Shown here piece after piece: positions 25,772-34,441 of a DNA stretch of 64,000 nt. A model generated the notes under the pieces. The model had not been told where the DNA came from. It worked only from the letters and a program-made list of their open reading frames with translations, and made no database searches. The DNA is from SIG78 sp036677805. Lineage in GTDB: Bacteria; Verrucomicrobiota; Lentisphaeria; Victivallales; Victivallaceae. Where the stretch lies: contig JAVBVS010000019.1 of NCBI GenBank assembly GCA_036677805.1, forward strand, positions 62,001-126,000, read 5' to 3'. The translations under genes and the position numbers were made by a program. The stretch's first letter is position 1. Every line of letters starts with the position of its first letter.

Positions 25772-25820
25772 GGCCGGTTTTGCCGCAAAATCACGGCAAA
25801 ACCGGCCCTTTGTTTTCTTT
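25772..25820 (+). terminator. terminator after the GH63-like gene
   Basis: Perfect 14-base-pair stem GGCCGGTTTTGCCG / CGGCAAAACCGGCC with an 8-base loop, then a T-rich run (CTTTGTTTTCTTT). Confidence 0.88.
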
Positions 25821-25823
25821 GTT

Positions 25824-25846
25824 CCGTCATTTTTCGAAAATGACGG
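25824..25846. repeat. palindrome with CCGTCAT repeats between convergent genes
   Basis: Inverted repeat CCGTCATTTT / AAAATGACGG with a 3-base loop. Two more copies of CCGTCAT follow at 25853 and 25861. Confidence 0.55.
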
Positions 25847-25874
25847 AGCAATCCGTCATCCCGTCATTTGAGCA

Positions 25875-25916
25875 CAAAAAACCGTCGTTTCCGAAAATCT
25901 TCGAAAAACGACGGTT
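25875..25916 (-). terminator. terminator after fba
   Basis: On the minus strand an 11-base-pair stem AACCGTCGTTT / AAACGACGGTT is followed by TTTTTT. It lies just beyond the aldolase stop codon. Confidence 0.85.
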
Positions 25917-25942
25917 CGTCGCAGAAACAAGTTCAGTCAGAA

Positions 25943-26920
25943 TTATTTGTCGAACGCGTGTCCGGCGGAGCCGAGCACTTCCTTGTTCTTGCGAATGTAA
26001 AGCTGCTTCAGTGCCTCACGCGCGGGGCCGAGGTACTTGCGCGGGTCGAATTCGGACGGTTTTTCATTGAAAACCTTGCGGATTGCCGCGGTCATCGCCA
26101 GGCGGCCGTCGGAGTCGATGTTGATCTTGCAGACCGCGCTCTTGGCGGCCAGGCGCAGCTGATCTTCGCCGATGCCGATGGCGTCTTTGAGCTTGCCGCC
26201 GTTTTCATTGATGATCTTGACCAGATCCTGCGGCACCGAGCTGGAGCCGTGGAGCACGATCGGGAAGCCCGGAATGCGCTTTTCGATTTCGGCGAGAATG
26301 TCCAGGCGGATTTTCGGATTTTCGCCCGGTTTGAATTTGAACGCGCCATGGGAGGTGCCGATGGCGATGGCGAGGGAGTCGACGCCGGTGGCTTTCACAA
26401 AGGCTTCGACTTCGTCGGGCTGGGTGTAGGTGTGAGTTTCCGCCTTCACCTCATCTTCGATCCCGGCAAGCACGCCGAGTTCGCCTTCGACGGTCACGTC
26501 ATGAGCATGGGCATAAGCGACGACCTTTTTGGTCACCGCGATGTTGTCTTCGAACGACAGGTGGGAGCCGTCGATCATCACCGAACTGAAGCCGTAGTCG
26601 ATGCAGCTCTTGCAGGTTTCGAAGTCCGGGCCGTGGTCGAGATGCAGCACGATCGGAATCAGCTTGCCGTGATTGATTTCCTTGGCATATTCCACCGCGC
26701 CCTGAGCCATGTAGCGCAGCAGCGTCTGGTTGGCATATTCGCGCGCGCCTTTGGAAACCTGGAGAATCAACGGCGATTCGGTTTCGACGCAGGCCTGAAT
26801 GATCGCCTGGAGTTGTTCCATGTTATTGAAGTTGTACGCGGGGATCGCATAACCGCCCTTGACGGCTTTGGCGAAGAGCTCCCTGGTGTTGACCAGACCG
26901 AGATCCTTGTAGTTGACCAT
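25943..26920 (-). CDS. fba: class II fructose-1,6-bisphosphate aldolase
   Basis: 325 residues. Zinc-dependent aldolase of glycolysis and gluconeogenesis. Landmarks: AIPAYNFNNMEQLQAI, VLHLDHGPDFETC, SVMIDGSHLSFEDNI, VEGELGVLAG, IGTSHGAFKF, VLHGSSSVPQ and CKINIDSDGRLAM. The start at 26920 was chosen over longer openings because GGAG lies 9 bases upstream and the sequence before it has no family similarity. It has its own promoter in the gap after larC and its own terminator. Confidence 0.95.
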   Translation of the reverse strand: MVNYKDLGLVNTRELFAKAVKGGYAIPAYNFNNMEQLQAIIQACVETESPLILQVSKGAREYANQTLLRYMAQGAVEYAKEINHGKLIPIVLHLDHGPDFETCKSCIDYGFSSVMIDGSHLSFEDNIAVTKKVVAYAHAHDVTVEGELGVLAGIEDEVKAETHTYTQPDEVEAFVKATGVDSLAIAIGTSHGAFKFKPGENPKIRLDILAEIEKRIPGFPIVLHGSSSVPQDLVKIINENGGKLKDAIGIGEDQLRLAAKSAVCKINIDSDGRLAMTAAIRKVFNEKPSEFDPRKYLGPAREALKQLYIRKNKEVLGSAGHAFDK

Positions 26921-26977
26921 GACGAACACTCCTTCGAAAAAGGTTTTGAGGAACGCTGGACGCGTTGAATGTTGTTT

Positions 26978-27006
26978 AAAATAGTCCGGAAACGTCGACT
27001 TTTCAA
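26978..27006 (-). promoter_or_regulatory. sigma-70 promoter for fba
   Basis: Minus strand TTGAAA, 17-base spacer, TATTTT, in the short gap between larC and fba; predicted start about 50 bases before the fba ATG. Confidence 0.6.
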
Positions 27007-27020
27007 ATTTTCGGCCGATT

Positions 27021-28235
27021 TTATTCCGAAAAGAGTTCCTCGTTCGCGGCTTCCGCCCGGCGATAGACCGTGCGCACGGCCACACCGGCCTTTTCCGCCG
27101 CCTGGCGACAATCCTCAAACTCCGGCGACATGGTGTAGATTTCGCCGTTCCGGCGGCCGATTTTGATCCGGATTGCGCCATATTCCGTGTTTACGGTGTG
27201 AAATTCCGGCGTCAGCTTCCGCCGTTCCAGACGATGCATTCTCACGCCGAAGCTGGTGGTGCGACGCAGCAGCAGTTCACTGAATCTTTCCTGTTCTCCG
27301 TCCGGGCAAAGCACACAAAGCTTGGCCGCCAGCCGATTTTTCTTCATCACAATGGCTTCCTGCCAGACATCGGCCGCGCCGCAATTCAGCAGAAATCCGA
27401 CGGCTTCGGCCAATATTTCCGGCGTGGCGTCGTCGATGTTGCACTCCAGCTGCCACAAAAATTCCGCTTCATTCGATGGCGCATCCGGAACCTCGTACAG
27501 CCGGCCTCTCAGGAGATTGGGCCGGCTCCGGTACTCCCGGTGGCCGATGCTGTTTGCCGTCTGAAGCAGCTTCGCCTCGCCGCCGGGCATTTCAGCAATA
27601 GACCAGGCCGCCAGCAGCGCCGCCCCGGTCGGGGTCAGCATCTCGGCGGGTTCGCCGCCGGATTCATGGCGGAGGTGACCTTTTTCCAGCATCGCCAGCG
27701 TCGCCGGAGCGGGCAGCGGATAAACGCCGTGGGCGCAATGAAACGTGCCGTATCCGGTCGGCAGCACGCCGGTCACGACGCCGTCGAGGCGGAGTTTCCG
27801 AAATGCCAGCGCGCAGCCGATGATATCGACCAGAGAATCCACCGCACCGATTTCATGAAAGTGAACCTTTTCGGCGGGAACGCCATGAATGGCGCCCTCC
27901 GCTTCGGCCAGCATGGCAAAGACGGCAAGCGCCATTTCCCTGACCGGCGGTTCGAGCGGTGCGCGTTCGATCAACGCCCGAATCCCGCGCCAGTCGCGTC
28001 CGTGGTGATGATGATGTCCTTCTCCGGCAGGCGCTTCCAGACTCTCAACATTCATCCTAAGTCCTGATATGCCATGACTTTGCGCTGGTTCCAGCGTCAG
28101 TCGAAAGCGATCCGGAATGACGGCTTCCAGCTCCGTCTGCAATACTTCCGGCGCGACGCCCAGTCCGGCCAGCAAACCCAAAATCATATCGCCGGATGCG
28201 CCGCCGACGCTGTCCAGCACCAGGATTCGTTTCAT
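27021..28235 (-). CDS. larC: nickel pincer cofactor biosynthesis protein LarC
   Basis: 404 residues from the ATG preceded by GGAG; an upstream ATG (28250) would add five residues. N-terminal VLDSVGGASGDMILGLLAGLG, then KVHFHEIGAVDSLVDIIGCA and LPTGYGTFHCAHGVYPLPAPAT are LarC hallmarks. LarC is the CTP-dependent cyclometallase that inserts nickel in the last step of pincer cofactor synthesis for lactate racemase-type enzymes. A natural His stretch (GHHHHHG, near residue 75) fits metal handling. larB, larE and larA are not in the window. Confidence 0.92.
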   Translation of the reverse strand: MKRILVLDSVGGASGDMILGLLAGLGVAPEVLQTELEAVIPDRFRLTLEPAQSHGISGLRMNVESLEAPAGEGHHHHHGRDWRGIRALIERAPLEPPVREMALAVFAMLAEAEGAIHGVPAEKVHFHEIGAVDSLVDIIGCALAFRKLRLDGVVTGVLPTGYGTFHCAHGVYPLPAPATLAMLEKGHLRHESGGEPAEMLTPTGAALLAAWSIAEMPGGEAKLLQTANSIGHREYRSRPNLLRGRLYEVPDAPSNEAEFLWQLECNIDDATPEILAEAVGFLLNCGAADVWQEAIVMKKNRLAAKLCVLCPDGEQERFSELLLRRTTSFGVRMHRLERRKLTPEFHTVNTEYGAIRIKIGRRNGEIYTMSPEFEDCRQAAEKAGVAVRTVYRRAEAANEELFSE

Positions 28236-28322
28236 CGCTTCATGCTCCAAATGATTGCATCATACATCCTTCTTAAGTTACATGACGGGGGGTTTTTTGC
28301 AAACAAAAAAAGCGGCTTTGGC

Positions 28323-28351
28323 TTGCGAATCTTGATTTTTCGGATTATTTT
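28323..28351 (+). promoter_or_regulatory. sigma-70 promoter for the HAD phosphatase-ispD pair
   Basis: TTGCGA, 17-base spacer, TATTTT; predicted start about 45 bases before the ATG at 28404. Confidence 0.55.
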
Positions 28352-28403
28352 AAGAAATCGCGCATTCTTCCATCATCACGTTTTTTGGAAAATAGGTCTT
28401 TTG

Positions 28404-29060
28404 ATGATTTCATATTATTGGTTCGACATGGATCATACGCTGATCGACAACGACTGCGATGTATCCTGGAAACATTTTGTCGTATTGAAAAAAATGGCCG
28501 ATGCCGGAGAAACCGAACGGCTGGCCGATCATTATTACCGCCAATATCTTGCCGGTACGCTCGATCCGACGGAGTTCATGGATTTTCAACTCCGGGAATT
28601 TCGCGGCAATACGCCGGAAACCATGGCGGCTTTGGCCATGGAACATTTTGAAACCATGGTCAAGCCGAAACTTTACCGCGATGCCGCGGCGCTCTGTCAT
28701 AAACTTGCGGCAAACCGGTTGCCGCTGGCCATCGTCACATCAACCAATACGGTGATCGCCCGTCCGGTCGCGGATTTCCTCGGATTTGCGGAATTGTTCG
28801 GAGCTCAGCCGGAAATCAAAGACAATCGCTATACCGGAACATTAACCGGCATTTATCCGGTTGGCCCCGGCAAAGCCGTCATTTTGCAAAATTACTGTAA
28901 AGAACATCATTTGTCGCCAGACCAATTTGCTTACTACGGCGACAGCATCCACGACCGTTTCATCCTTGAGCTCGTCGGCGAACCCCATGCCGTCAATCCC
29001 GGAGAACAGTTGTCCGCCGTCGCCCGGGAAAAACATTGGGACATCATTCATTTTCAATAA
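28404..29060 (+). CDS. HAD-IB family phosphatase (SerB-like)
   Basis: 218 residues. Motif I FDMDHTLIDNDCDVSWK, motif II VTSTNTVIARPVADFLG and motif III/IV YYGDSIHDRFILELVG place it in the HAD-IB group with phosphoserine phosphatase-like and CicA-like enzymes. The start ATG at 28404 follows AATAGG. It ends 18 bases before ispD, so the two are likely co-transcribed. Substrate unknown; the group often acts on phosphoserine, phosphatidyl compounds or related esters. Confidence 0.82.
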   Translation: MISYYWFDMDHTLIDNDCDVSWKHFVVLKKMADAGETERLADHYYRQYLAGTLDPTEFMDFQLREFRGNTPETMAALAMEHFETMVKPKLYRDAAALCHKLAANRLPLAIVTSTNTVIARPVADFLGFAELFGAQPEIKDNRYTGTLTGIYPVGPGKAVILQNYCKEHHLSPDQFAYYGDSIHDRFILELVGEPHAVNPGEQLSAVAREKHWDIIHFQ

Positions 29061-29078
29061 TATTCCGGAGATGGCACG

Positions 29079-29768
29079 ATGAAAATTTCCAATCTCGGCA
29101 TGATTGTCGCCGCCGGCGGAGCCGGAAAACGTTTCAGTGTCAATCAGAATAAACTGCTGGCGGAATTTCACGGACAACCGGTATTGCTTCACGCCTTGAG
29201 ACATTTCCTGCCGAATTTGACCCCAGGCATGCTGGTCGTGGTCGCGCCGGAAAATATGCTGGAGTTGATGCGAGCGCTCTGTGACGAAGCGTTTCCAGCC
29301 AACCGCATCATCTGGTGTCGCGGCGGAGCCACCCGGATTGCTTCCGTATACAACGGTTTTTGCGCATTCCGGCAGCAACCGGAATGGATCGCCGTCCATG
29401 ACGCGGCCCGTCCGTTGGCGGATGCCGCACTGCTGCAGCGATTGCTTGACGCCGCAAGCGAGTGCGGCGGCGCCATTCCCGGAAAAACGCCGGTCGATAC
29501 GGTCAAGATCATCGACCAAGAAGGATTCGTCGCCGCCAATCTGGCGCGGTCTGCATTGTTTCTGACCGGCACTCCGCAGGTTTTCCATGGAGAATCGTAT
29601 CGGAAGGCCCTTTCTCTTTTGCCCGAAGCCGTACGGAACGGGTCGGAAGAACCGCCGGAATTGACCGACGATGCCGCCATTTTCGTTCGTGCCGGGTTCC
29701 GAGTCAAAGCCGTATACAGTAACGATCCCAATCCGAAAATCACCATCCAAGATGATCTTAAACGCTGA
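29079..29768 (+). CDS. ispD: 2-C-methyl-D-erythritol 4-phosphate cytidylyltransferase
   Basis: 229 residues, standard IspD length. The nucleotide-binding start MIVAAGGAGKRFSVNQNKLLAEFHG, the central VHDAARPLAD and TGTPQVFHGESYRKAL are diagnostic. IspD makes CDP-methylerythritol in the non-mevalonate isoprenoid pathway. GGAG precedes the ATG by 9 bases. No ispF is adjacent. A long intergenic stretch follows. Confidence 0.92.
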   Translation: MKISNLGMIVAAGGAGKRFSVNQNKLLAEFHGQPVLLHALRHFLPNLTPGMLVVVAPENMLELMRALCDEAFPANRIIWCRGGATRIASVYNGFCAFRQQPEWIAVHDAARPLADAALLQRLLDAASECGGAIPGKTPVDTVKIIDQEGFVAANLARSALFLTGTPQVFHGESYRKALSLLPEAVRNGSEEPPELTDDAAIFVRAGFRVKAVYSNDPNPKITIQDDLKR

Positions 29769-30168
29769 TTTTTCCCGATCTCTTCCTTGTGAACAACCTT
29801 GTTAGGAAAGCGTCAGAATTTTGTCAGGACTCTGTGGAGTAATTCTGATCTTCCCGGATATCCTCAATCTGAAAACAGCGCCATTCACAAACAAAACTCC
29901 CGATTTTGAGCTTGAAACACAGTTTCTCACAGAATTAACAGGGTATAATAATAATCGATTTAAGATAAGGTTATTTAAAATTCTTTTTTTATTGTTCTGA
30001 AATCAGGAACGAGGTTTCGATTTGCGCGACCGGCGTACGCGCGGTTTCCATATTCGGGATGATTTCAATCGCAGCCGAGGCGTTCATTCCGGAACCCGGA
30101 AATTTTGCGAAAGAATCCGTTCAGGGTTGAGGAATTTCTTTTTCTGTCGCAAAAAGAGAGGATGGCGA
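29769..30168. other. 400-base intergenic stretch between ispD and ptsH
   Basis: No protein or known RNA gene recognised. An inverted repeat TCAGAATT / AATTCTGA spans 29813-29848, and the rest is A/T-rich with a TATAAT at 29944 that lacks a good -35 box. The ptsH promoter begins at its end. Confidence 0.5.
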
Positions 30169-30196
30169 TTGAAAATTCGTAAAAAAACAGTATATT
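30169..30196 (+). promoter_or_regulatory. sigma-70 promoter for ptsH-ptsI
   Basis: TTGAAA, 16-base spacer, TATATT. The transcript should start near 30203. Confidence 0.65.
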
Positions 30197-30238
30197 ACAA
30201 ATCGGTTGCTTTGTATTGAAACAACCTTGGTTAAGACT

Positions 30239-30505
30239 GTGGAAAAAAGGTTAACAATCGGGAATCGATTGGGGCTGCATGCACGCCCGGCGGCGCTGGT
30301 GGCGCAATTGGCCGGCAGATTTCAGGCAGACATCTCGATCGTCAGCGAAGAAAATATTGTGGCCGATGCCAAAAGTATTCTGTCTATTTTGATGTTGGGA
30401 GCATCATGCGGATCGAAGCTCAGGATATTGGCCGAAGGGATCGACGCCTCGGCTGCACTGGAGGCGATACAAGGGCTTTTCGACGGCAAATTCGACGAAG
30501 ATTGA
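30239..30505 (+). CDS. ptsH: phosphocarrier protein HPr
   Basis: 88 residues from a GTG start. The phosphorylated His14 lies in LGLHARPAA and the regulatory Ser46 in ADAKSILSIL, so both the PEP-dependent and the kinase-dependent sites are kept. A TTG at 30206 would add 11 residues but lies only about 3 bases from the predicted transcription start; the GTG gives the usual HPr N-terminus. Enzyme I follows after 15 bases. No sugar-specific EII gene is seen in the window. Confidence 0.9.
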   Translation: MEKRLTIGNRLGLHARPAALVAQLAGRFQADISIVSEENIVADAKSILSILMLGASCGSKLRILAEGIDASAALEAIQGLFDGKFDED

Positions 30506-30520
30506 AACGGAGGAATTCCT

Positions 30521-32311
30521 ATGACGGAAGCGTTGCCGGAAGAAAAAATCTATCAGGGAATTCCTGCCAGTTCCGGTTACGCCATCGGCCGGGTTTGTTT
30601 TGTACGACAGCAGGAAAGTTATTATGTCGAGCCGGTGGACGGCACCATCGATCCCGAAGATGTGACCGCGGAGATTCAACGGTTTCATCATGCGCTGGAC
30701 GTGGCGCGTGACGAAATCCGGACGCTGCAAAGTGAACTGCGCAGCAAGGCCGACGCCCGCGACGTCGGTATTTTCGATGCCCAGCTTCTGATTACCGACG
30801 ACCAGATGCTGATGCGGGAAGTCGGATCCTTGATTTCCGATCAGCTCAAGCCGGCCGATTATGCATTTTTCAAAGTGGTGGAAAAATTCGTCGCCGCGAT
30901 TTCGGTCATGCCGGACAGCTATATCAAAGAACGCACCGCCGATATCCGCGATGTCGCCACCCGGGTTCTGACCCACCTTCAAAACCGGCGCGGCAACGGT
31001 GTGCAGTATGACGAACAACGCATCATTCTGGCCCATGAGCTGACGCCTTCGGATACCGCGGCGCTCGACCCCAAGAAAGTGCTGGGTTTTGCGGTTGAAA
31101 CCGGCAGTTCGACCTCCCATACGGCGATTCTGGCGCGTTCGCTCCAGTTGCCGGCGGTGGTCGGCATCAGCCCGGAGTTTTTCGAAGCGGTTCATGACGG
31201 CGACATGCTGGTGCTTGACGGATATTCCGGGAAGCTCATTATTGATCCATCCCATGAAACCGAAGCGGAATACCGGCGCAAGATGGAAGAGGCGTTGATT
31301 TTCTTTCATAAGCTTGCCAGCGAAAAAAGGTTGAGTGCGGAAACGCTGGACGGGTTCGTGCTCCAGCTTTCCGGAAATATCGAAAAAGCCGAGGATGTGG
31401 CGACCATTCGTCAATATGGCGGCTGCGGCGTCGGACTGTTCCGGACCGAATATCTCTTCATGAATTCCGGCGGCTTGCCGACGGAACAGGAGCAGTATGA
31501 AATTTATCGGGCAACGCTCGAAGGGATGGGGCATGAACCGGTGGTGGTGCGGACGTTGGACATCGGCGGGGACAAGCTCGACCAGGCATTGCAGCGTTAT
31601 ACCGAGCCCAACCCGTTTCTGGGGTTGCGCGGGATCCGCTTCTGTCTGCGTGAACGGCAGGATATTCTCCGAGTCCAGCTGCGGGCCCTGCTGCGGGCCG
31701 GAAAACACGGCAATTTGAAAGTGATGTTGCCGATGGTGACTTGCGTGGAAGAGATCCTTGAAGTCCGAGCCCTGGTCGCGGAGCTGGCGAATGAGTTGAA
31801 AAAAGAGGGCATCGAACATGTGCAGACGCTTCAGATCGGCGCCATGATCGAAACGCCGGCGGCTGCGCTGGTGGCGTCGGCGCTGGCCAAAACGGTCGAC
31901 TTTTTCAGTATCGGGACCAACGATCTGGTGCAGTATACTCTGGCGGTGGACCGGACCAACGAAAGGCTGAGTTATCTCTACTGGCCGACGCATCCTTCGG
32001 TGCTGACGCTGATTGCCAACTGCATTGCGGTGGCGCGCCGGCACAATATCTGGGTCAGTGTCTGCGGACAGATTGCGGGCGATCCCGCGTTCACACCGCT
32101 GCTGGTTGGTCTTGGCGTCCATGAATTGAGCATGCCGCCATCGATGCTCGGTCCGGTCCGACGGGTCATCCGCAAATTGAAAATGTCGGAAGCGGAGCAG
32201 GCCGCGCAAACCGTTCTGGAGTGCGAAACCGCGGAAAAAGCATTGACCGTTTCGCTGGAAATGCTGCGTCGGGCCGCGCCGGAAATCGCCGCATTGATCG
32301 CGCCCGAATAA
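30521..32311 (+). CDS. ptsI: phosphoenolpyruvate-protein phosphotransferase (enzyme I)
   Basis: 596 residues, full length. The active His200 lies in TGSSTSHTAILARSLQLPAV; the barrel shows GVGLFRTEYLFM, VRTLDIGGDK, FLGLRGIR, LPMVT and the catalytic Cys in VSVCGQIAGDPAF. It autophosphorylates from PEP and passes the phosphate to HPr. A GGAGG site precedes the ATG. The pair ptsH-ptsI forms one transcript and may also carry the aminotransferase gene 63 bases downstream. Confidence 0.95.
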   Translation: MTEALPEEKIYQGIPASSGYAIGRVCFVRQQESYYVEPVDGTIDPEDVTAEIQRFHHALDVARDEIRTLQSELRSKADARDVGIFDAQLLITDDQMLMREVGSLISDQLKPADYAFFKVVEKFVAAISVMPDSYIKERTADIRDVATRVLTHLQNRRGNGVQYDEQRIILAHELTPSDTAALDPKKVLGFAVETGSSTSHTAILARSLQLPAVVGISPEFFEAVHDGDMLVLDGYSGKLIIDPSHETEAEYRRKMEEALIFFHKLASEKRLSAETLDGFVLQLSGNIEKAEDVATIRQYGGCGVGLFRTEYLFMNSGGLPTEQEQYEIYRATLEGMGHEPVVVRTLDIGGDKLDQALQRYTEPNPFLGLRGIRFCLRERQDILRVQLRALLRAGKHGNLKVMLPMVTCVEEILEVRALVAELANELKKEGIEHVQTLQIGAMIETPAAALVASALAKTVDFFSIGTNDLVQYTLAVDRTNERLSYLYWPTHPSVLTLIANCIAVARRHNIWVSVCGQIAGDPAFTPLLVGLGVHELSMPPSMLGPVRRVIRKLKMSEAEQAAQTVLECETAEKALTVSLEMLRRAAPEIAALIAPE

Positions 32312-32374
32312 AGCAATGCCAACATGTGCTCCCGGAAACGGGACTGGAAGAAGAATCAGGGAGAAATATTTGTC

Positions 32375-33559
32375 ATGAGTACGCTGCTTTCCGGAGAAAT
32401 CGGCCGGAGTCTTGCCAATTCGTCGATGATCCGCAAAATGTTTGAAGCCGGCGCCGAACTGCGCAAGCAGTATGGTGCGGCGAATGTCTACGATTTCAGC
32501 CTGGGCAATCCCGACGTTCCGGCGCCGGAAGCGGTGAAAAAAGCGTTGCGCGAAATTGCCGAACAGTCCGACCGGGCGTTTGCCCTCGGGTACATGCCCA
32601 ACGGCGGCTATCCGGAATGCCGCCGGAAACTGGCCGAATATATGACCCGCGAACAGGGCGTTCCGGTTCCGGAGAATCGGGTGATCGCCAGCTGCGGCGC
32701 GGCCGGGGGGCTGAACGCGTTGTTCCGGGCGGTGCTTGAGCCGGGCGACGAAGTGATGTGTCCGTCGCCTTATTTTGTCGAATACGGTTTTTACGCCGCC
32801 AATTTTCAGGGCGTACTGAAACCGGTGCCGACCCGCCCCGGAACCTTTGCGCTCGACTGTGCGGCGATCGAGGCGGCGATCACGCCGAAAACCCGGGTCA
32901 TGCTGATCAATTCGCCCAACAATCCGACCGGACAGATTTATACCCGGGAAGAGCTGGGTGCGCTGGGTGCGGTGCTGGAGCGGGCATCTCGGAAGTTCGG
33001 ACGCGTGATCTATCTGGTGGCCGACGAGCCCTACCGCTATCTGAATTATGACGGGGTCGAGATTCCGTCGGTGTTTTCGGTCTACGATGCGTCCGTGGTG
33101 GTGGGATCATTTTCCAAAACGCTGTCGCTGGCGGGAGAGCGCGCCGGGTATCTCGCGGTCAACCCGAATCTGACGGACGGCGACGAGCTGATGAACGGAT
33201 TGATCATGACCACCCGCATTCTCGGATTCGTGAATGCGCCGGCGGTGGCGCAGCAGATTTTGATGCGGAGCATCGAAGCCTCGATCGACCTCGATATTTA
33301 TCGCCGCCGGCGCAATCTCATGGCCGAAATTCTGACTGCGGCGGGCATTGAGTTCATGCTGCCGAAGGGCGCGTTCTACTTCTTCCCGAAGTCGCCGTTG
33401 GCGGACGAGCGGATTTTCGTCGACAAGCTGTTGCACCAACGGATATTGGCGGTTCCCGGGCGCGGTTTCGGATTGGCCGGATACTTCCGGCTGGCTTTCT
33501 GCGTGGATGAAAAAATCATCGCCGCGAGCGCGGAAAGCTTTAAAAATGCCGTGAAATAG
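32375..33559 (+). CDS. class I/II pyridoxal-phosphate aminotransferase
   Basis: 394 residues from the ATG with GGGAG 12 bases upstream. Aspartate aminotransferase fold: DFSLGNPDVPAPEAV, NSPNNPTGQIY, VADEPYRYLNYDG, and the PLP Lys in VVGSFSKTLSLAGERAGYL. Arg in the C-terminal GYFRLAF binds the substrate carboxylate. The subgroup is seen in anaerobes and annotated as pyridoxal-dependent aspartate aminotransferase; the true amino donor is unknown. A terminator follows. Confidence 0.88.
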   Translation: MSTLLSGEIGRSLANSSMIRKMFEAGAELRKQYGAANVYDFSLGNPDVPAPEAVKKALREIAEQSDRAFALGYMPNGGYPECRRKLAEYMTREQGVPVPENRVIASCGAAGGLNALFRAVLEPGDEVMCPSPYFVEYGFYAANFQGVLKPVPTRPGTFALDCAAIEAAITPKTRVMLINSPNNPTGQIYTREELGALGAVLERASRKFGRVIYLVADEPYRYLNYDGVEIPSVFSVYDASVVVGSFSKTLSLAGERAGYLAVNPNLTDGDELMNGLIMTTRILGFVNAPAVAQQILMRSIEASIDLDIYRRRRNLMAEILTAAGIEFMLPKGAFYFFPKSPLADERIFVDKLLHQRILAVPGRGFGLAGYFRLAFCVDEKIIAASAESFKNAVK

Positions 33560-33588
33560 CCGATTTTCATTTGGAAAATCGGTATTTT
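33560..33588 (+). terminator. terminator after the aminotransferase gene
   Basis: 9-base-pair stem CCGATTTTC / GAAAATCGG, 5-base loop, then TATTTT, directly after the stop codon. Confidence 0.75.
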
Positions 33589-33744
33589 GAGCCTATTTTA
33601 AGAACAAGAGAACGAAGATGGCTGGAATACGAATCGCGCGCGGCGGCGGTTTTTTCGGGTTTTATTTTCATCCGGGTTCGGGAAACATGGCGGGCGCGCG
33701 GCGCCATCGCCGGCGGCGGAAGAGACTGACGGACTGAACATTTC

Positions 33745-34320
33745 ATGAACAAACTGGTTTTATTCAAACGTTTTTTGAGCAATCCGGCCCGGATCGGGGC
33801 CATCATGCCGTCAAGCCCGTCCCTGTGCCGCATGATGGTCGCCGGGCTGGAACTCGATCATGCCGCCGCGGTCGCGGAGCTGGGGCCGGGCACCGGGGTG
33901 ATCACCCGCGAAATCGTCGGCGCCTGCGGCCGGGAAACCCGATTTTTCGCCGTCGAGCTCGATCCGGTGATTTATGCCGAATTCCGACGGGCGCTGCCGG
34001 AGATCGCGATTTTCAACGACAACGCCGCGCGCCTGGACGAATTATGCCGCGAAAGCGGCGCCGATCTGCTCGACGCCGTGATTTCCGGGCTGCCGTGGGC
34101 GGCGTTTCCGCCGGAACTTCAGGAAAACATTCTTTCCGCCGTTTTGCGGGCCTTGCGTCCGGGCGGCCATTTTGTGACCTTCGCCTATATTCAGGGACTG
34201 CCGCTGCCGGCGGGCCGCCGCTTCCGCAAGCTGCTGAAGGCGCGGTTCAGCACGGTTTCCTATTCTCCGGTGGTGTGGAATAATCTGCCGCCGGCGGTGG
34301 TCTATCGCTGCCGGAAGTGA
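33745..34320 (+). CDS. class I SAM-dependent methyltransferase (phospholipid N-methyltransferase-like)
   Basis: 191 residues. The N-terminus LFKRFLSNPARIGAIMPSSPSLCRMM resembles PmtA-type phosphatidylethanolamine N-methyltransferases, and AELGPGTGVITREIV is the SAM-binding glycine motif I, with VELDP as the acidic residue after strand 2. The block ISGLPWAAFP fits the substrate-side motif of the KsgA/PmtA group. So a membrane-lipid or rRNA-adenine-type methylation is likely, the former better supported by the first 30 residues. Confidence 0.75.
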   Translation: MNKLVLFKRFLSNPARIGAIMPSSPSLCRMMVAGLELDHAAAVAELGPGTGVITREIVGACGRETRFFAVELDPVIYAEFRRALPEIAIFNDNAARLDELCRESGADLLDAVISGLPWAAFPPELQENILSAVLRALRPGGHFVTFAYIQGLPLPAGRRFRKLLKARFSTVSYSPVVWNNLPPAVVYRCRK

Positions 34321-34361
34321 CGCCGCGCCCGCCGAGGCGCCGGTTTTGCGGGGAAAAATAC

Positions 34362-34390
34362 TTGCGCATTGGCCGAAATGGCTGTATCTT
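34362..34390 (+). promoter_or_regulatory. sigma-70 promoter for the MscS-type channel gene
   Basis: TTGCGC, 17-base spacer, TATCTT, about 50 bases before the chosen ATG. Confidence 0.6.
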
Positions 34391-34441
34391 ATACAACGTG
34401 AAGTGCGGCTTTTTTCAGAATCAACCCAGAAAGGCATCCGG

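Noticed and set aside
28011..28022. GHHHHHG in LarC as a possible cloning tag
   Set aside because: It is internal, flanked by normal LarC sequence, and His stretches are common in nickel-handling proteins.
30022..30219. 65-codon plus-strand open stretch upstream of ptsH
   Set aside because: No ribosome site, no similarity, and it runs through the ptsH promoter.
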